A stretch of 64,000 nucleotides of DNA, from the NCBI GenBank assembly GCA_965153355.1, contig OZ231127.1, forward strand, positions 24,924,001 through 24,988,000, given 5' to 3'. Shown here one piece after another: positions 20,233-29,518 of the stretch. The notes under the pieces were generated by a model. The model ran no database searches and had not been told where the DNA came from. It worked only from the letters and a program-made list of their open reading frames with translations. Numbering within the stretch: the first letter of the stretch is position 1; each line of letters begins with the position of its first letter. The position numbers were made by a program, and so were the translations under genes. The DNA comes from Flaccisagitta enflata (taxonomy: Eukaryota; Chaetognatha; Sagittoidea; Aphragmophora).

Positions 20233-23200
20233 ATGCAGAATAAAGGGGCGCAGATGGATCCGCCTTCGATCCCTTGGTTTATTTTAATCGCTGATACAAT
20301 GTACTGCCAAGTGGCCGCTGAGGCTGCCATGTCCCGCGGTGAAGCCGCACTTGAAGAATATTTCGAAGAATTACAACGTCGAGTGGAATTACGCCGTAAA
20401 TTAGAGGATGAAGCCCTCGAACGTGAAGAGGAACTGCGCCGTGAAGAGAGACAGCGCCGTAAAGAGGAAAAGCGGCGCGAAACGGAACAGCTCCAGATAC
20501 AACGGGCCCGCAGGGTACAGAGGTTGGCTATGAAAATCTTGATCGTTCATTTTGAAGATTTTAATGCTACTCGTATCGCCGAGGCGTGTAAGGTTAAGGA
20601 TAAAGAAGTAAATGAGAAATGGAGGCTAAGTTTGAGTTCACTAACCTTTGCGTCTCAAAGTAATGTGAAAAGTTTTGAGCCTAGTTTGACTCAGTCTGTC
20701 TCTACCACCACCAGTCACGTCGTGGCTCCAGTGGTGGCTCCGTCTGTCCCTGCAACTTCATCAGTTGCTATGTCTGCGACTACTTCTAAGTCTGTTGCTA
20801 CGTTTGCTCCTACTGCTACCCCAACGGTCGCCACGCCTATTCCCCCTCTTGCAGTGGCCAAAACTGCCCCTGGTACTTCGATTGCTTCTGTTGCTTCGTC
20901 TGTCTCTGCTACATCAGTTGTCACGTCTGCTCCTTCAGCTACCCTGACAGTTGCTACACCTGCTACTCTCCCTACAATCAGCTCCGAGCTTCCAGAGCTT
21001 AGGCCTCAACCGAGTTTAGATTCTAATGTTATAGTTAATCAATCCCCTTCCGATTTTTCCTCTGCTCCTCTCTCGAGCCCCAGCGATCCTGTATTGCTCC
21101 AGTCAACAGATTCTGGACAAGTTGCCTCGTCGCCAAATGCTACAGGTGGCGAGACTGAGGATTTCGCGTGGTTCAAGCCAGAAAAGGAAACCATCGTGGA
21201 GTCATCCGGCAACAGTAGTGGGACCGGAATTGCTCCTACAGTTCAAATGGAGCAGAAGGTAAAGGATGGTAATGTTATCGTACCTTCGTCTAAGGTTTCA
21301 TTGTCACTTGATTTTCAACCCCAGTTTGAAGTTGAAACAAGTGTTGAATTTGCTCCTGTATCATCAAAGTCAGCTCCAGCGACCAGTTGTACGTTGTGCT
21401 GTACATTTGACGATCCAGTTTCTAATCGAGTTATTGCTCCAACAGATCAATCGAGTCTCCCTGCACCTGTAAATAGTCCTATCACTGCTAACCAAGGTTT
21501 TTCCGTTTCATTTTCTCTTGCTCCTGCAAGCCCCAGTACCCCAGGTTTGCTCCAGCAGCCATCAGTCTCATTTGTCCCACGTCACCTCTTGCTCGAGCCT
21601 GATCGTGGAGGAACCGCTCCAGTTACAACGGAAGACACGGCGCCGCTACAGTCGTTGTCACAAGAGCCATCAGTTTCATCCGTGCCACGTGACCTCGGGT
21701 CCGAGCCTCAGCGTGGAGAAAGTTTTCAAGATTCGTCTGAAGACACGGCGCCGCTACAGTCGTTGTCAAGAGACAAAGATAAGTTTAATTTTGATGTTGA
21801 GAATGCTAAGTCTCAATTCACCCAAGACGTTCAAATTGATTCTATTGAGGGAAGTTTTGATTTTATCTCTTCACCCAGTTTGATTTTGACGACTGATAAC
21901 GTTGATCACCCATCCCAGTTTCACGTTTCAAAGGATACAGTGGCGTTGGCGGGCTCGTCGGAGTTTGTTGCCAACGATCGAGTTTCGTTTCAGCCAGAGT
22001 CACAGGAAATGGACGACGTCAAGGCAAAGGTGCTGAAAGAAGCGCCGCTTCAAAGGACGCCGCCAAAAGCTAAGTTTGACCCTGTCACTGGTGAGACGGA
22101 AAGTGAATGGTCTCGTTATTGTCACAAGGATCGAGCTTCATTGCCCTATGGAATTTTGCCTCTTATGATTCTCATTTGTCTCATCCTACCAATCGTTATG
22201 ATTTACTTCTCTCAACAAAAGGTCCCGTTTCAAGTTTCCCATTCAAAGCCGACAGTGGAAAGGTTTTGGCTGCCGTTGGAAATGGATGGGCTCGTTTTTT
22301 GCGTCCCACAAACGGCCGTTACGACTTCAGGTTTCAAATGGACTGGTAACGATCATGGTGATGATCCATCCAGAAAGGTGATTGACCCAATTGTTTCAAG
22401 TTTTCAAAGTAGTAGTGGCTTTGATAAGGCATTCGATCTTGATCTTCGTCCATTTTGTGAAAGATACATTTTCATTTTGATCAAGTTATTTTCAATCCCG
22501 CGCACTGTGGGGAAGTTTGTTCCCAACAAGTTACGTCATCTTCAGTTCATGACGAGTTTTACAAAGTTCAGAATGGTATCAGCATTTGTTTGCAACAGGT
22601 TTCGCGTTTTTGTAACGCAAAAGGCGGGGGGATATACCCCAACGTTTGATCACTCCATTATGTCAGATTTTAATCCAAGATTTCTTTCCCCATCGAGTTT
22701 GTTTTACCAAGGTTCGAGTCATTCGTGCCAATCCAAGGATGAACGCAAACGGCTGCGCTCCAAAGTGGATGGACCGACCGACGTTGGATCGATCGTCACC
22801 AAGGAAAATGTCAAGGTCAAGTTTGGTTTCATTGATATGATATCAAGGAGAGGTTGTCATCGTCGTTTAAGGTGCGGCGTTATTCCTGCATATTGTTCTG
22901 TTACTAACCTAAAGCTTCTCAGGTCAAATGATCGCGTTTGGGGCACTGTGTCACGTGTTCAAGACTGGGATACCGTGGGCAACGGTTGGACCCAGAGGAA
23001 GGAAATTAAGGTCAACGACCTCCAGTCAATAAAGTTTATCTCTTTACTCGCGCCCATCCAGGATCGTCAATCGCTAAAGAACAAAAGGTATTTTCATTGC
23101 AAAGCATTGACGTATCAAGCCTTTAATACGTTCGATGCAAGAGACTCATTTGGAAAGAGCAAAAGGTTTATTTGTCAAGTGATTCAGCCTTCTGTTATAA

Positions 23201-23985
23201 ATGCCCGCTCGGGATTCGAACCCGCGCTAGTTGAGTTAAGGAAGAAAAAGTTTAAAACTGATTTTGGTTTTCTCTGCAGTGATTCGTTTGCTAATCCCTC
23301 TGTTCTCGTTTCTCATGTTTTAATGACACGAGCGGGGTTCGAACTCACGCTGATTGAGTCAAGGATGAGATTTTGGATTCAACGTCAGCCGTTGATCAAG
23401 AAGGCGTCCAGGCGACGCGTTGCCCGCCTTCGTCTCCGCGTAGAACAAAAGGAACAAGGAAAAGCCAAAGTTAAGTACAAACGAACTTCGTTGAAAGTTT
23501 TGTTTGTTTTCAATCGTCATAGTGTCAAAGTTGGTCATTCAGTTTTCATCGAGTTCATTCACATTAAGACCGCTAAGTCTCTCAAGATTATTGATGCCAC
23601 TGGCAAATTTCAAATGTTCTCAACCCTGTCTTGCGATGTTTCGTACTCGACCAGGGAAGCTGCGAAAGGACAAGTGAATGACAAGTTTCACGCTCATCAC
23701 TACCATCAATGCACCTGCATCGTGCTACGTGATGGTCATCGAATTCGTTTCAAGTTTGACAACAAGGACGTATCTGGTGTAGATGCTTTCCCTCTATCGA
23801 CGCAACATTTCAAGTCCGACAACCCGGTACCACTCCAGAGCGCCATCTTGCTAAAAATGGTAGTTCTCTGTCAACGTTATGTTCCGGAGGCGACAGCTCT
23901 CGCCAGTGGCAGGGGCGCTGCAATGCCCTCAATGGCGGGGGCGATGCAATGCCCTCAATGGCGGGGGCGCTTACGAAGAAGATGA
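20233..23985 (+). CDS. Unknown 1250-aa ORF of the LTR element
   Basis: Function not recognised. Residues about 40-100 are a highly charged Glu/Arg/Lys coiled-coil-like segment. Residues 150-260 are rich in Ala, Thr, Ser, Val and Pro. A duplicated block ending EDTAPLQSLS occurs near 465-515. A strongly hydrophobic stretch (LMILICLILPIVMIYF, about 643-658) could be one membrane helix. The remainder is basic, with many Phe and Lys. No zinc knuckle, protease, RT, RNase H or integrase motif is visible. Near residues 995-1045 two translated tRNA T-arm-like stretches (ARSGFEPALVE, TRAGFELTLIE) suggest that non-coding DNA was absorbed into the frame. A 3.7 kb frame does not stay open by chance at this composition, so it was recently translated or is very young. 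It could be a gag/env-like protein or a captured host gene. Confidence 0.6.
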   Translation: MQNKGAQMDPPSIPWFILIADTMYCQVAAEAAMSRGEAALEEYFEELQRRVELRRKLEDEALEREEELRREERQRRKEEKRRETEQLQIQRARRVQRLAMKILIVHFEDFNATRIAEACKVKDKEVNEKWRLSLSSLTFASQSNVKSFEPSLTQSVSTTTSHVVAPVVAPSVPATSSVAMSATTSKSVATFAPTATPTVATPIPPLAVAKTAPGTSIASVASSVSATSVVTSAPSATLTVATPATLPTISSELPELRPQPSLDSNVIVNQSPSDFSSAPLSSPSDPVLLQSTDSGQVASSPNATGGETEDFAWFKPEKETIVESSGNSSGTGIAPTVQMEQKVKDGNVIVPSSKVSLSLDFQPQFEVETSVEFAPVSSKSAPATSCTLCCTFDDPVSNRVIAPTDQSSLPAPVNSPITANQGFSVSFSLAPASPSTPGLLQQPSVSFVPRHLLLEPDRGGTAPVTTEDTAPLQSLSQEPSVSSVPRDLGSEPQRGESFQDSSEDTAPLQSLSRDKDKFNFDVENAKSQFTQDVQIDSIEGSFDFISSPSLILTTDNVDHPSQFHVSKDTVALAGSSEFVANDRVSFQPESQEMDDVKAKVLKEAPLQRTPPKAKFDPVTGETESEWSRYCHKDRASLPYGILPLMILICLILPIVMIYFSQQKVPFQVSHSKPTVERFWLPLEMDGLVFCVPQTAVTTSGFKWTGNDHGDDPSRKVIDPIVSSFQSSSGFDKAFDLDLRPFCERYIFILIKLFSIPRTVGKFVPNKLRHLQFMTSFTKFRMVSAFVCNRFRVFVTQKAGGYTPTFDHSIMSDFNPRFLSPSSLFYQGSSHSCQSKDERKRLRSKVDGPTDVGSIVTKENVKVKFGFIDMISRRGCHRRLRCGVIPAYCSVTNLKLLRSNDRVWGTVSRVQDWDTVGNGWTQRKEIKVNDLQSIKFISLLAPIQDRQSLKNKRYFHCKALTYQAFNTFDARDSFGKSKRFICQVIQPSVINARSGFEPALVELRKKKFKTDFGFLCSDSFANPSVLVSHVLMTRAGFELTLIESRMRFWIQRQPLIKKASRRRVARLRLRVEQKEQGKAKVKYKRTSLKVLFVFNRHSVKVGHSVFIEFIHIKTAKSLKIIDATGKFQMFSTLSCDVSYSTREAAKGQVNDKFHAHHYHQCTCIVLRDGHRIRFKFDNKDVSGVDAFPLSTQHFKSDNPVPLQSAILLKMVVLCQRYVPEATALASGRGAAMPSMAGAMQCPQWRGRLRRR
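23890..23972. repeat. Tandem ~27 bp repeat at the ORF end
   Basis: GCAATGCCCTCAATGGCGGG is present twice in tandem, with a third partial GCCAGTGGCAGGGGCG unit, at the extreme 3' end of the long ORF. Confidence 0.8.
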
Positions 23986-24402
23986 ATATCCTTCTCGTCA
24001 TCAAATGAACAACTCTTATGAACAACAAAATATTGTTACTAAAGTTCTCATGGACATTTCGTTTCCATCAAAGACCGTCGGCGTCTCCCATTCTCGTTAC
24101 TAAAGAACAATCGTGTCTCAAAGATCGTCGGCGTCTTTTTAATAGTGCATTTAATTCATTACTGAATGGATTCATTTTCATTTTATCATTGTACAACGTC
24201 ATTAGTGATTGCTTGATCATCGTGTGATTGCTTTCGTTTTATGCGTGATTGCTTTTATCTTAGTGTGATTGCTTTCATGTCACAGTCATGGTCCCGCTCC
24301 ATTTCATCCCTTAAAGTTCATTTTGGTCATTTTTGCTTACAATGATCATTTTAGTCTCGTTGGGCCGCGATTTTGCTCCGGTTCCATTTTATGTCCTTTT
24401 TT

Positions 24403-24411
24403 AGACGGGGG
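24403..24411 (+). other. Polypurine tract of the LTR element
   Basis: AGACGGGGG immediately upstream of the right LTR; the expected plus-strand priming site. Confidence 0.55.
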
Positions 24412-24985
24412 TGTGAGATCTTATTTGCACGGGTCATGCTATCTGAGTAAAAAAGGACCTGCCTCCGTTTCTTATGGCTCTCCCCGTGTGCGTGGTCGTC
24501 ACGTGATCGTTGCTTTTCTTATAAATACCAGTGTGAGCCTCTGCAAAGTCGAGAGTGCGCAATGTGCGTTTGGGAAGCGCCAAGTGTGAGTATTTGATGG
24601 TGCTAATTGATGTTTACCGTTGCCTATTGATATATGACCGTTGCTAATTGATATACAACGCTTTTATCTCTCTCCAATGTACTAATTTGGTGTTCATTTG
24701 TCATATTAGGTTTTGACGCTCACGTTTATAGTGGCTTTGTACAATAAAAGAGTTCTGCATTTGACATGCGGTCTTATTATTAGCGCGCTCTCCATGGAGT
24801 CAGTCCATCAGTCCAAGAAAGAACCTCTCACTCAAAACACTTCGAAATTCCGTTGTAGTCAAGGGTCCGCCATGAAGAGGACCTCAAGCCACGCGACAAA
24901 ACCTTCCGTCATACCATACGCAAAAGTTAAGTAAAGGAGCATAGTTGGGTCTGCCATCAATCGCTCAAAAGTGTTACAAAAGATC
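24412..24985 (+). repeat. Right LTR
   Basis: Near-identical to 19559-20131, with the same TATAAATA and AATAAAAG signals. It has AAAAAGG for AAAGG early on and scattered substitutions. Beyond it at 24986 unrelated AT-rich sequence begins. Confidence 0.85.
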
Positions 24986-25230
24986 AAACTTCCTATTCAA
25001 TAACATGGAAAATTAACAAAAAAATGAAAAAAAAAAATGCAAAATTGCAATTGGATTACATGAAAGACTAGTAAAAATGAAATCCTCATTGAATAACATG
25101 GAAAAATGACAAAAAATTGTAGAAAATACACTGCGAACCATAAAAAAGATTACAACCGCTTTTAAGTGTGTTTCACTGTACTTAAATTGATTTTTTTCGA
25201 CAAATAAATAAACGAAACATAGCTCAGACA

Positions 25231-25643
25231 TCAATATTTGATAGATCCGCCGTCAGCTTTGATGACTAACTCCATACGGCGCGGCATGGACTCAAACAGC
25301 TTGTCGAGGTAATCGAGGGTAAGACGACTCCAAACAGACTTGCAAATCTTCTTGATCTCGTCGATGTTGGTTGGATTCTCGCGCGAAATCTTCCTCTTCA
25401 TCAGCCCCCAACAGTTTTCTATCGGGTTGAGATCTGGTGAATTTCCCGGCCATCCCTCAAGAAGCTTGATTCCGCGTGCAGCGTGCCAATTCTTCGTAAC
25501 GATCGCCGGATGACACGGCGCGCCATCTTCCATCAAAAGCGGCCGTGGGTGACGATGATTTTGGATGAATGACGCGAGCTTTGCTTTACCGATCGTCTCG
25601 ATGTACTTTTTGGCGTTGCAGCTCGAATTGATCCAGATGAGAC
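25231..25643 (-). pseudogene. Tc1-type transposase, C-terminal part
   Basis: The frame runs from a SLIWINSSCNAKKYIET-like stretch through MEDGAPCH to SPDLNPIENCW and a C-terminal tail ending GGSIKY-stop. The second catalytic Asp (MED) and the Glu of NPIEN are both present, with 35 residues between them, one more than the DD34E spacing of classical Tc1. The part upstream is displaced to 26058 and beyond by an insertion. Confidence 0.88.
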
Positions 25644-25644
25644 T

Positions 25645-26045
25645 CGTTGTTGTTGTTGTTGTTGTTGTTGCCGGGGACTAGTTGAACCTGCGCTGGAACA
25701 CTAGCTGGGATCGTACCCGGTTGTATATTGAATTACGTTTGGCTTCACTCGCATAACAAGGAGAGGCTATGTGCCCACACATTTGGCGTAATCATCGGGC
25801 ATTGGTGTCAGATCCCGGTCAAGTCAAACATCATGTCATGCACTACCCGCCCTTCCAACCCTTCCCCACTAGCTAGCTACAGTTATCTAGACCTCTAACC
25901 TCCGCCAGAGAGTCTAGTAACCCTTCCCTGAGCCACATCTGCGAGGCAAGCCTTTTAACCTTCGTTAAAGGACCTGCCATGCGCAGGACTCGAACCCGCC
26001 ACCCAGAGGGTTGACGGCGGCTCCACCTGCAGCTAATCCTCCCTA
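25645..26045 (-). mobile_element. tRNA-derived SINE inserted in the transposase
   Basis: On the minus strand it starts with a tRNA-like head (TAGCTGCAGGTGG then GGTGGCGGGTTCGAGTCCTG, an RNA polymerase III B-box match). A conserved middle (TAACTGTAGCTAGCTAGT) follows, then a GGGTACGATCCCAGCTAGTG block, and it ends in a (GTT/AAC)n tail near 25650. Related copies lie at 51840-52018 and 45990-46090. Confidence 0.7.
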
Positions 26046-26057
26046 ATCAGTTCCGTC

Positions 26058-26654
26058 TTAAATTCCACCCCAGCACATGATTTTGGCGGGGTGTTTGACG
26101 GTCTTGACCATGCACTCCGGAAGCGTCTCTTCCCCGGAACGCCGACGGACAAACTGTTTCCCTTGATGTCCAAAAAGCTCCATCCACGTCTCATCGGTGA
26201 AGATGACTCTTTTCCATTCCCGCTTCGTCCAGTGGCGATGACGGAGGGCAAAGTTGAGACGTCGCTGTCGTTGCCCCTTGTCAAGAAGAGGCTTTTTCTT
26301 GGGCTTCATTGCGGGAAGATCGAGAAGAAGCAAACATCGATTGACTGTATTCTTGGAAACGTCGACGCCGGTTTTCTTTTTCCAATCGCTTCGTAGTTCA
26401 TTTGCGGTTTGAAAACGATCTTTCAGTGAAAGTTTCTCGAGCACTTTGTCTTCCCTTGGCGTCGACTTGAGTGGCGCACCAGAGCCTTTCTTCCGGTCGA
26501 TGACGCCCGTGGCGTCAAATCGCTTGAAGAAACCGGAAACGGCATTCCGGCTAAAACCCAGCTGACGTGCGATCTGTGTGGTTGCGAGCTTTGCTTTCCG
26601 CAACTCTAGAGCCGCGGTCTTCAACTCTCGCGTCAACTGCTTTGACGCTTTCAT
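26058..26654 (-). pseudogene. Tc1-type transposase, N-terminal part
   Basis: From ATG at 26654 (MKASKQLTRELK), the frame has a helix-turn-helix segment (IARQLGFSRNAVSGFFKRF), a second DNA-binding region, and the first catalytic Asp in VIFTDETWMELFG. It ends prematurely after KIMCWGGI-stop. Just past this, another frame reads VEFKTEL, so there is a small frameshift as well as the SINE insertion. An in-frame ATG at 26738 would add 28 residues but lies in subterminal sequence. Confidence 0.88.
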
Positions 26655-27009
26655 TGTAAAATGAAATTGTGTATAAGTAAAATAAAAAAAATAAACTGAC
26701 CGCAAAGGCGAAGAAGTGTAAAAGTGATTTTTTCCCATGCCATTTTTGACTGCCTAACTTCTAAGCGTCACTGCGTCTAAACGAATTAACTTAGAAAAAC
26801 GCGGTTTGCGGCATTCGCTTTGTCTTTCGAAGCTCTTTAAAACGGTCATGAATAAAAGGGTTATATCTTCATTCTAAGCTGCGATAATGAAGGAAGAAGA
26901 CTGTAATCTTTTTTATGGTTCGCACTGTATGTAACTCCCATTGAATGTCACAAAAAATTGCCCCAAAGGCCTAAAATTTGCCTTCTCAGGACGTAAGGAA
27001 ATTCACCCC

Positions 27010-27233
27010 TGTGTCCTACAGGACGTCGGCCCTTTGGGGCCGCTGCCCTGCTCTCACTCCACTTCTTCAGTTGATCACTCCAAGCAGGGCATCGGGTACC
27101 GCTGACCATGTGCAATCCTTGGATGACTTTTTGTGTATGTTTGTGTGTGAGGGGTGAGGATTGGGGTTTGGTTGGGGGTTGGAAGCCCCTGCCCACCCGT
27201 CCGCAACAATATTGTGACCCTGCGTCACTTGTT
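27010..27233 (+). repeat. Structured short repeat, version B tail with altered head
   Basis: The tail CCCGTCCGCAACAATATTGTG and end CACTTGTT match version B. The 5' part instead has CTGTGTCCTACAGGACGTCGG and no GTCC microsatellite. A rearranged copy. Confidence 0.6.
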
Positions 27234-28130
27234 TTTTCCATCGTATGTAAAGTCTTCTTAAATACACATTTGTATAGATGAAATTCTAGTTTATACGAAT
27301 ATAAAGCCTTAAAAATCCCAGTCTCAAGGCCCAGAACACCCGCCTTAGGGCCAAATCTCAACCTCTGGGTACTGGAATAATAAGTGTTGAAGTGTCTCTA
27401 CCCTAAGGGCCAAAAAATTCTCTATGATTCCTATCAGCTCAAGCATGGGTATCGTTTGGGACTCTGTCCCTCTCACCATCTCATTCCCTCATGCACTAAT
27501 ACTTTGTGACTTGGTATATCATGTGACATAAGGAATTCAACTTGCGGTAATCATACGCGTATCCAGTAGGAAGGAACAGGCGGAGGATTTTTGCTCGTAG
27601 GAAGCAGAAATTTTGTGAAACCCTGTAGACAATATGTGACCATCATAATAATTCATTTTCCAGACCTTATCTATTGCCTGTAGTCAACAGTGTTGGCTCA
27701 TTAGTATTAGTAATGACCAGAATAAAGTACTCAATTCATATCATGTCAATATTTGTTCTACATTGCATTATTTTTCATTACTTTATCAGAGTTGTGCAAA
27801 ATTTTCTGCTCATCCTGTTATTAGCCGCGTGCAAAAACAATCAACACATCTAAAAGGGACCATTCTGCACAAATCTGCAGAATATCGCCACCGCGTTTTT
27901 GGATAGCGGCCCTGAAGGAGACAGAGTTCTGTAGAACACAGGGGGACTTTTATTCATCCGTCTATCCATCCGTCCATCCGTGTGGTTGTTCCTTCGTTCG
28001 TCCATCTGCTTGTTCCCCCCGATCAACCACTCAGGCCTGGCATCTGCCATCCACAGCCTGAAATCAGTCATCTCAGGCCTGAAATCTGCCCTCTCCAGCC
28101 TGAAATCTGCCCTTTCAGACTTCGAATCTG
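27234..28130. other. Intron sequence with a head-like fragment
   Basis: Mostly unrecognised. Near 27915-27990 a GTTCTGTAGAACACAGG palindrome is followed by CATCCGTCTATCCATCCGTC, resembling the head and microsatellite of another version of the short-repeat family. At 28050-28125 is a short AGCCTGAAATCTGCCCTC tandem repeat. Confidence 0.45.
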
Positions 28131-28328
28131 CCCTCTAAGAAAATGAAAATGCACAAAATAGAAAATAAAATAGAAATGAAGGAAATGAAAATGAAAGTAA
28201 GGGAATTTAGGAGAAAGAAGAAAGAAGAAAGAAGAAAGAGAAAGAAGAAGAAGAAGAGAAGAGGAATAAGACGTCAGAAGAAGAAGAGAAGAAGAAGAAG
28301 AAAGGAACGATACATATGACAAACAGCA

Positions 28329-28348
28329 ACAACAACAGCAACAGCAAC

Positions 28349-28410
<62 letters not shown>

Positions 28411-28412
28411 GC

Positions 28413-28453
<41 letters not shown>

Positions 28454-28455
28454 GC
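28329..28455. repeat. (CAA)n microsatellite next to ENY2 exon 2
   Basis: About 125 bp of nearly pure CAA, preceded by a GAA/AAG-rich stretch (28200-28310). In ENY2 orientation it is (TTG)n starting about 22 bp inside the intron after exon 2. Confidence 0.95.
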
Positions 28456-28477
28456 CATGAATCTGTGGTGGATCCAC

Positions 28478-28594
28478 CTCGATGACTTCGTCATTATCGA
28501 TGTTTTCAAGTCCTCGTTCCTGGATAAGCTTTCTGCAGTAGGCCTTCATCTCATCCCGCCATCCGCACTCAATCAATCGCTGACGGAGGAGTTG
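28478..28594 (-). CDS. ENY2: ENY2, exon 2 (central)
   Basis: A 39-codon exon between acceptor CAATCCACAG and donor GAG/GTGGAT. It encodes QLLRQRLIECGWRDEMKAYC, then RKLIQERGLENIDNDEVIE. The LIECGW(R/K)D core followed by the K(A)xC segment is the signature of ENY2/Sus1. Both ends are phase 0, so the exon joins exon 1 (MATDDESGKRDELK) and exon 3 without frame change. The joined SGKRDELK/QLLRQRL aligns with the vertebrate TGERERLK/ELLRAKL region. The donor is weak and is followed almost at once by the (TTG)n tract. The open frame running on into poly-Leu is read-through of that tract, not protein. Confidence 0.9.
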
Positions 28595-28602
28595 CTGTGG
28601 AT

Positions 28603-28955
28603 TGAAGATTAGAGTGGGCTCAATTTGGGCATTCGAATGAAACATTATTTCCAAGCAATTTTCTTGTTCCTTTTGCATGTTAAGAGCCCAATCTCTTTGT
28701 AAAATCGATTTGTACTTGATCTAGACACTTCGTCATCAATGCTGTAGTTGTATAGAACTGATTGCTGGAGTTAAGGGAGAAATTTCTTCCATAGTAATCC
28801 TATACAACTACAGCATTGATGACGGAGTGTTTAGATCAAGTCCAAATCAATTTTTCAATGAGATTAGGCTCTTAATATGCAAATAGAACATGAAAAGTGC
28901 TTGGAAATAATTTTTCATTCGAATGCCTTAATTGAGCCCACTCCATTAAGGATTG
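28603..28955. repeat. Inverted repeat in ENY2 intron 1
   Basis: The left arm (about 28610-28757) and the reverse complement of the right arm (about 28800-28950) share AGTGGGCTCAATT, GCATTCGAATGAAA, TTATTTCCAAGCA, CTTGATCTA and TCATCAATGCTGTAGTTGTA. The loop is about 40 bp. It begins within about 10 bp of the exon 2 acceptor. Confidence 0.85.
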
Positions 28956-29466
28956 TTCCATTGATTTATTGTTTGACTGATAACATTCCGCCAATGGAAC
29001 CCGGGGATTGATATGAAAGATACTCATGTTTTTCTTGTAGACATATTCCCGTAGTATTAGTAGTGAGTTGGTAGAATCCGATTGCGCTTGAAATGAAATA
29101 TTTTGTTGAGAGATTTTGATAAAGAATGTAAAAAAAAAAGCAAAATATTGTTTCATTTTAACATTATCAGCCAAATATTTTTTATACTGCTTCAAAATTC
29201 CTGAAAAATCTTGGGAATGTGTAGTAATAGCTTATGTACTTATGACGCACTGAAATTTACCATGGAGTTTGCTATCCAAGCTGGATGAATCATGATTTTC
29301 AAATGAAATGCAGTGAGGAACTCAATTTGTTATTGTACCATGACCAAGACAGAAGTACGAATGCCAACATTAAAATTGTCTGTCTTCCCTGTCTCTTTGA
29401 GCCTGACGCACATTCATATCAACCAACCGTTGATCTAAATCAGTCTCATCTCAACCAATGACTAAC

Positions 29467-29508
29467 CTTCAGCTCATCTCTTTTCCCTGACTCGTCGTCA
29501 GTCGCCAT
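29467..29508 (-). CDS. ENY2: ENY2, exon 1 (first coding exon found)
   Basis: ATGGCG start at 29508, 14 codons MATDDESGKRDELK, ending at a strong donor AAG/GTTAGT. Joined in phase 0 to exon 2 it gives a 104-residue ENY2, against about 101 in human. Its N-terminus is about 20 residues shorter than the vertebrate one. The sequence TTTATTTTTAG/GTAAAGAAA directly before the ATG looks like a splice acceptor, so an upstream untranslated or short coding exon may exist beyond 29518. Confidence 0.78.
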
Positions 29509-29518
29509 TTTCTTTACC

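Larger units (their letters stand above)
19559..24985 (+). mobile_element. LTR retroelement without pol, carrying one long ORF
   Basis: Direct terminal repeats of about 573 bp (19559-20131 and 24412-24985) differ at few positions by eye, implying a fairly recent insertion. A purine run AGACGGGGG directly precedes the right LTR, as expected of a polypurine tract. The interior is one 1250-codon ORF plus non-coding sequence. I see no protease (DTG/DSG), reverse transcriptase (YxDD) or integrase motif, so it must be non-autonomous. No clear target duplication or canonical primer-binding site was found. It sits in ENY2 intron 2, on the opposite strand. Confidence 0.85.
25129..26927 (-). mobile_element. 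Tc1/mariner-type transposon, interrupted
   Basis: Terminal inverted repeats CACTGCGAACCATAAAAAAG (left) and, read inward from the right, CAGTGCGAACCATAAAAAAG. TA dinucleotides lie at 25127-25128 and 26928-26929, the expected target duplication. The interior carries a transposase in two pieces on the minus strand, separated by a SINE-like insertion of about 400 bp. It is located in ENY2 intron 2. Confidence 0.9.

Noticed and set aside
19559-24985. Autonomous Gypsy/Copia retrotransposon
   Set aside because: No protease, RT or integrase motif is visible in the 1250-codon ORF or elsewhere inside the LTRs.
25973-26045. tRNA gene inside the Tc1 transposon
   Set aside because: It continues into a SINE body and simple-repeat tail, and lacks a proper cloverleaf.
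28274-28460. Poly-Leu C-terminus on the ENY2 exon 2 frame
   Set aside because: Antisense translation of (CAA)n; the GTGGAT donor and exon 3 give a far better ENY2 end.
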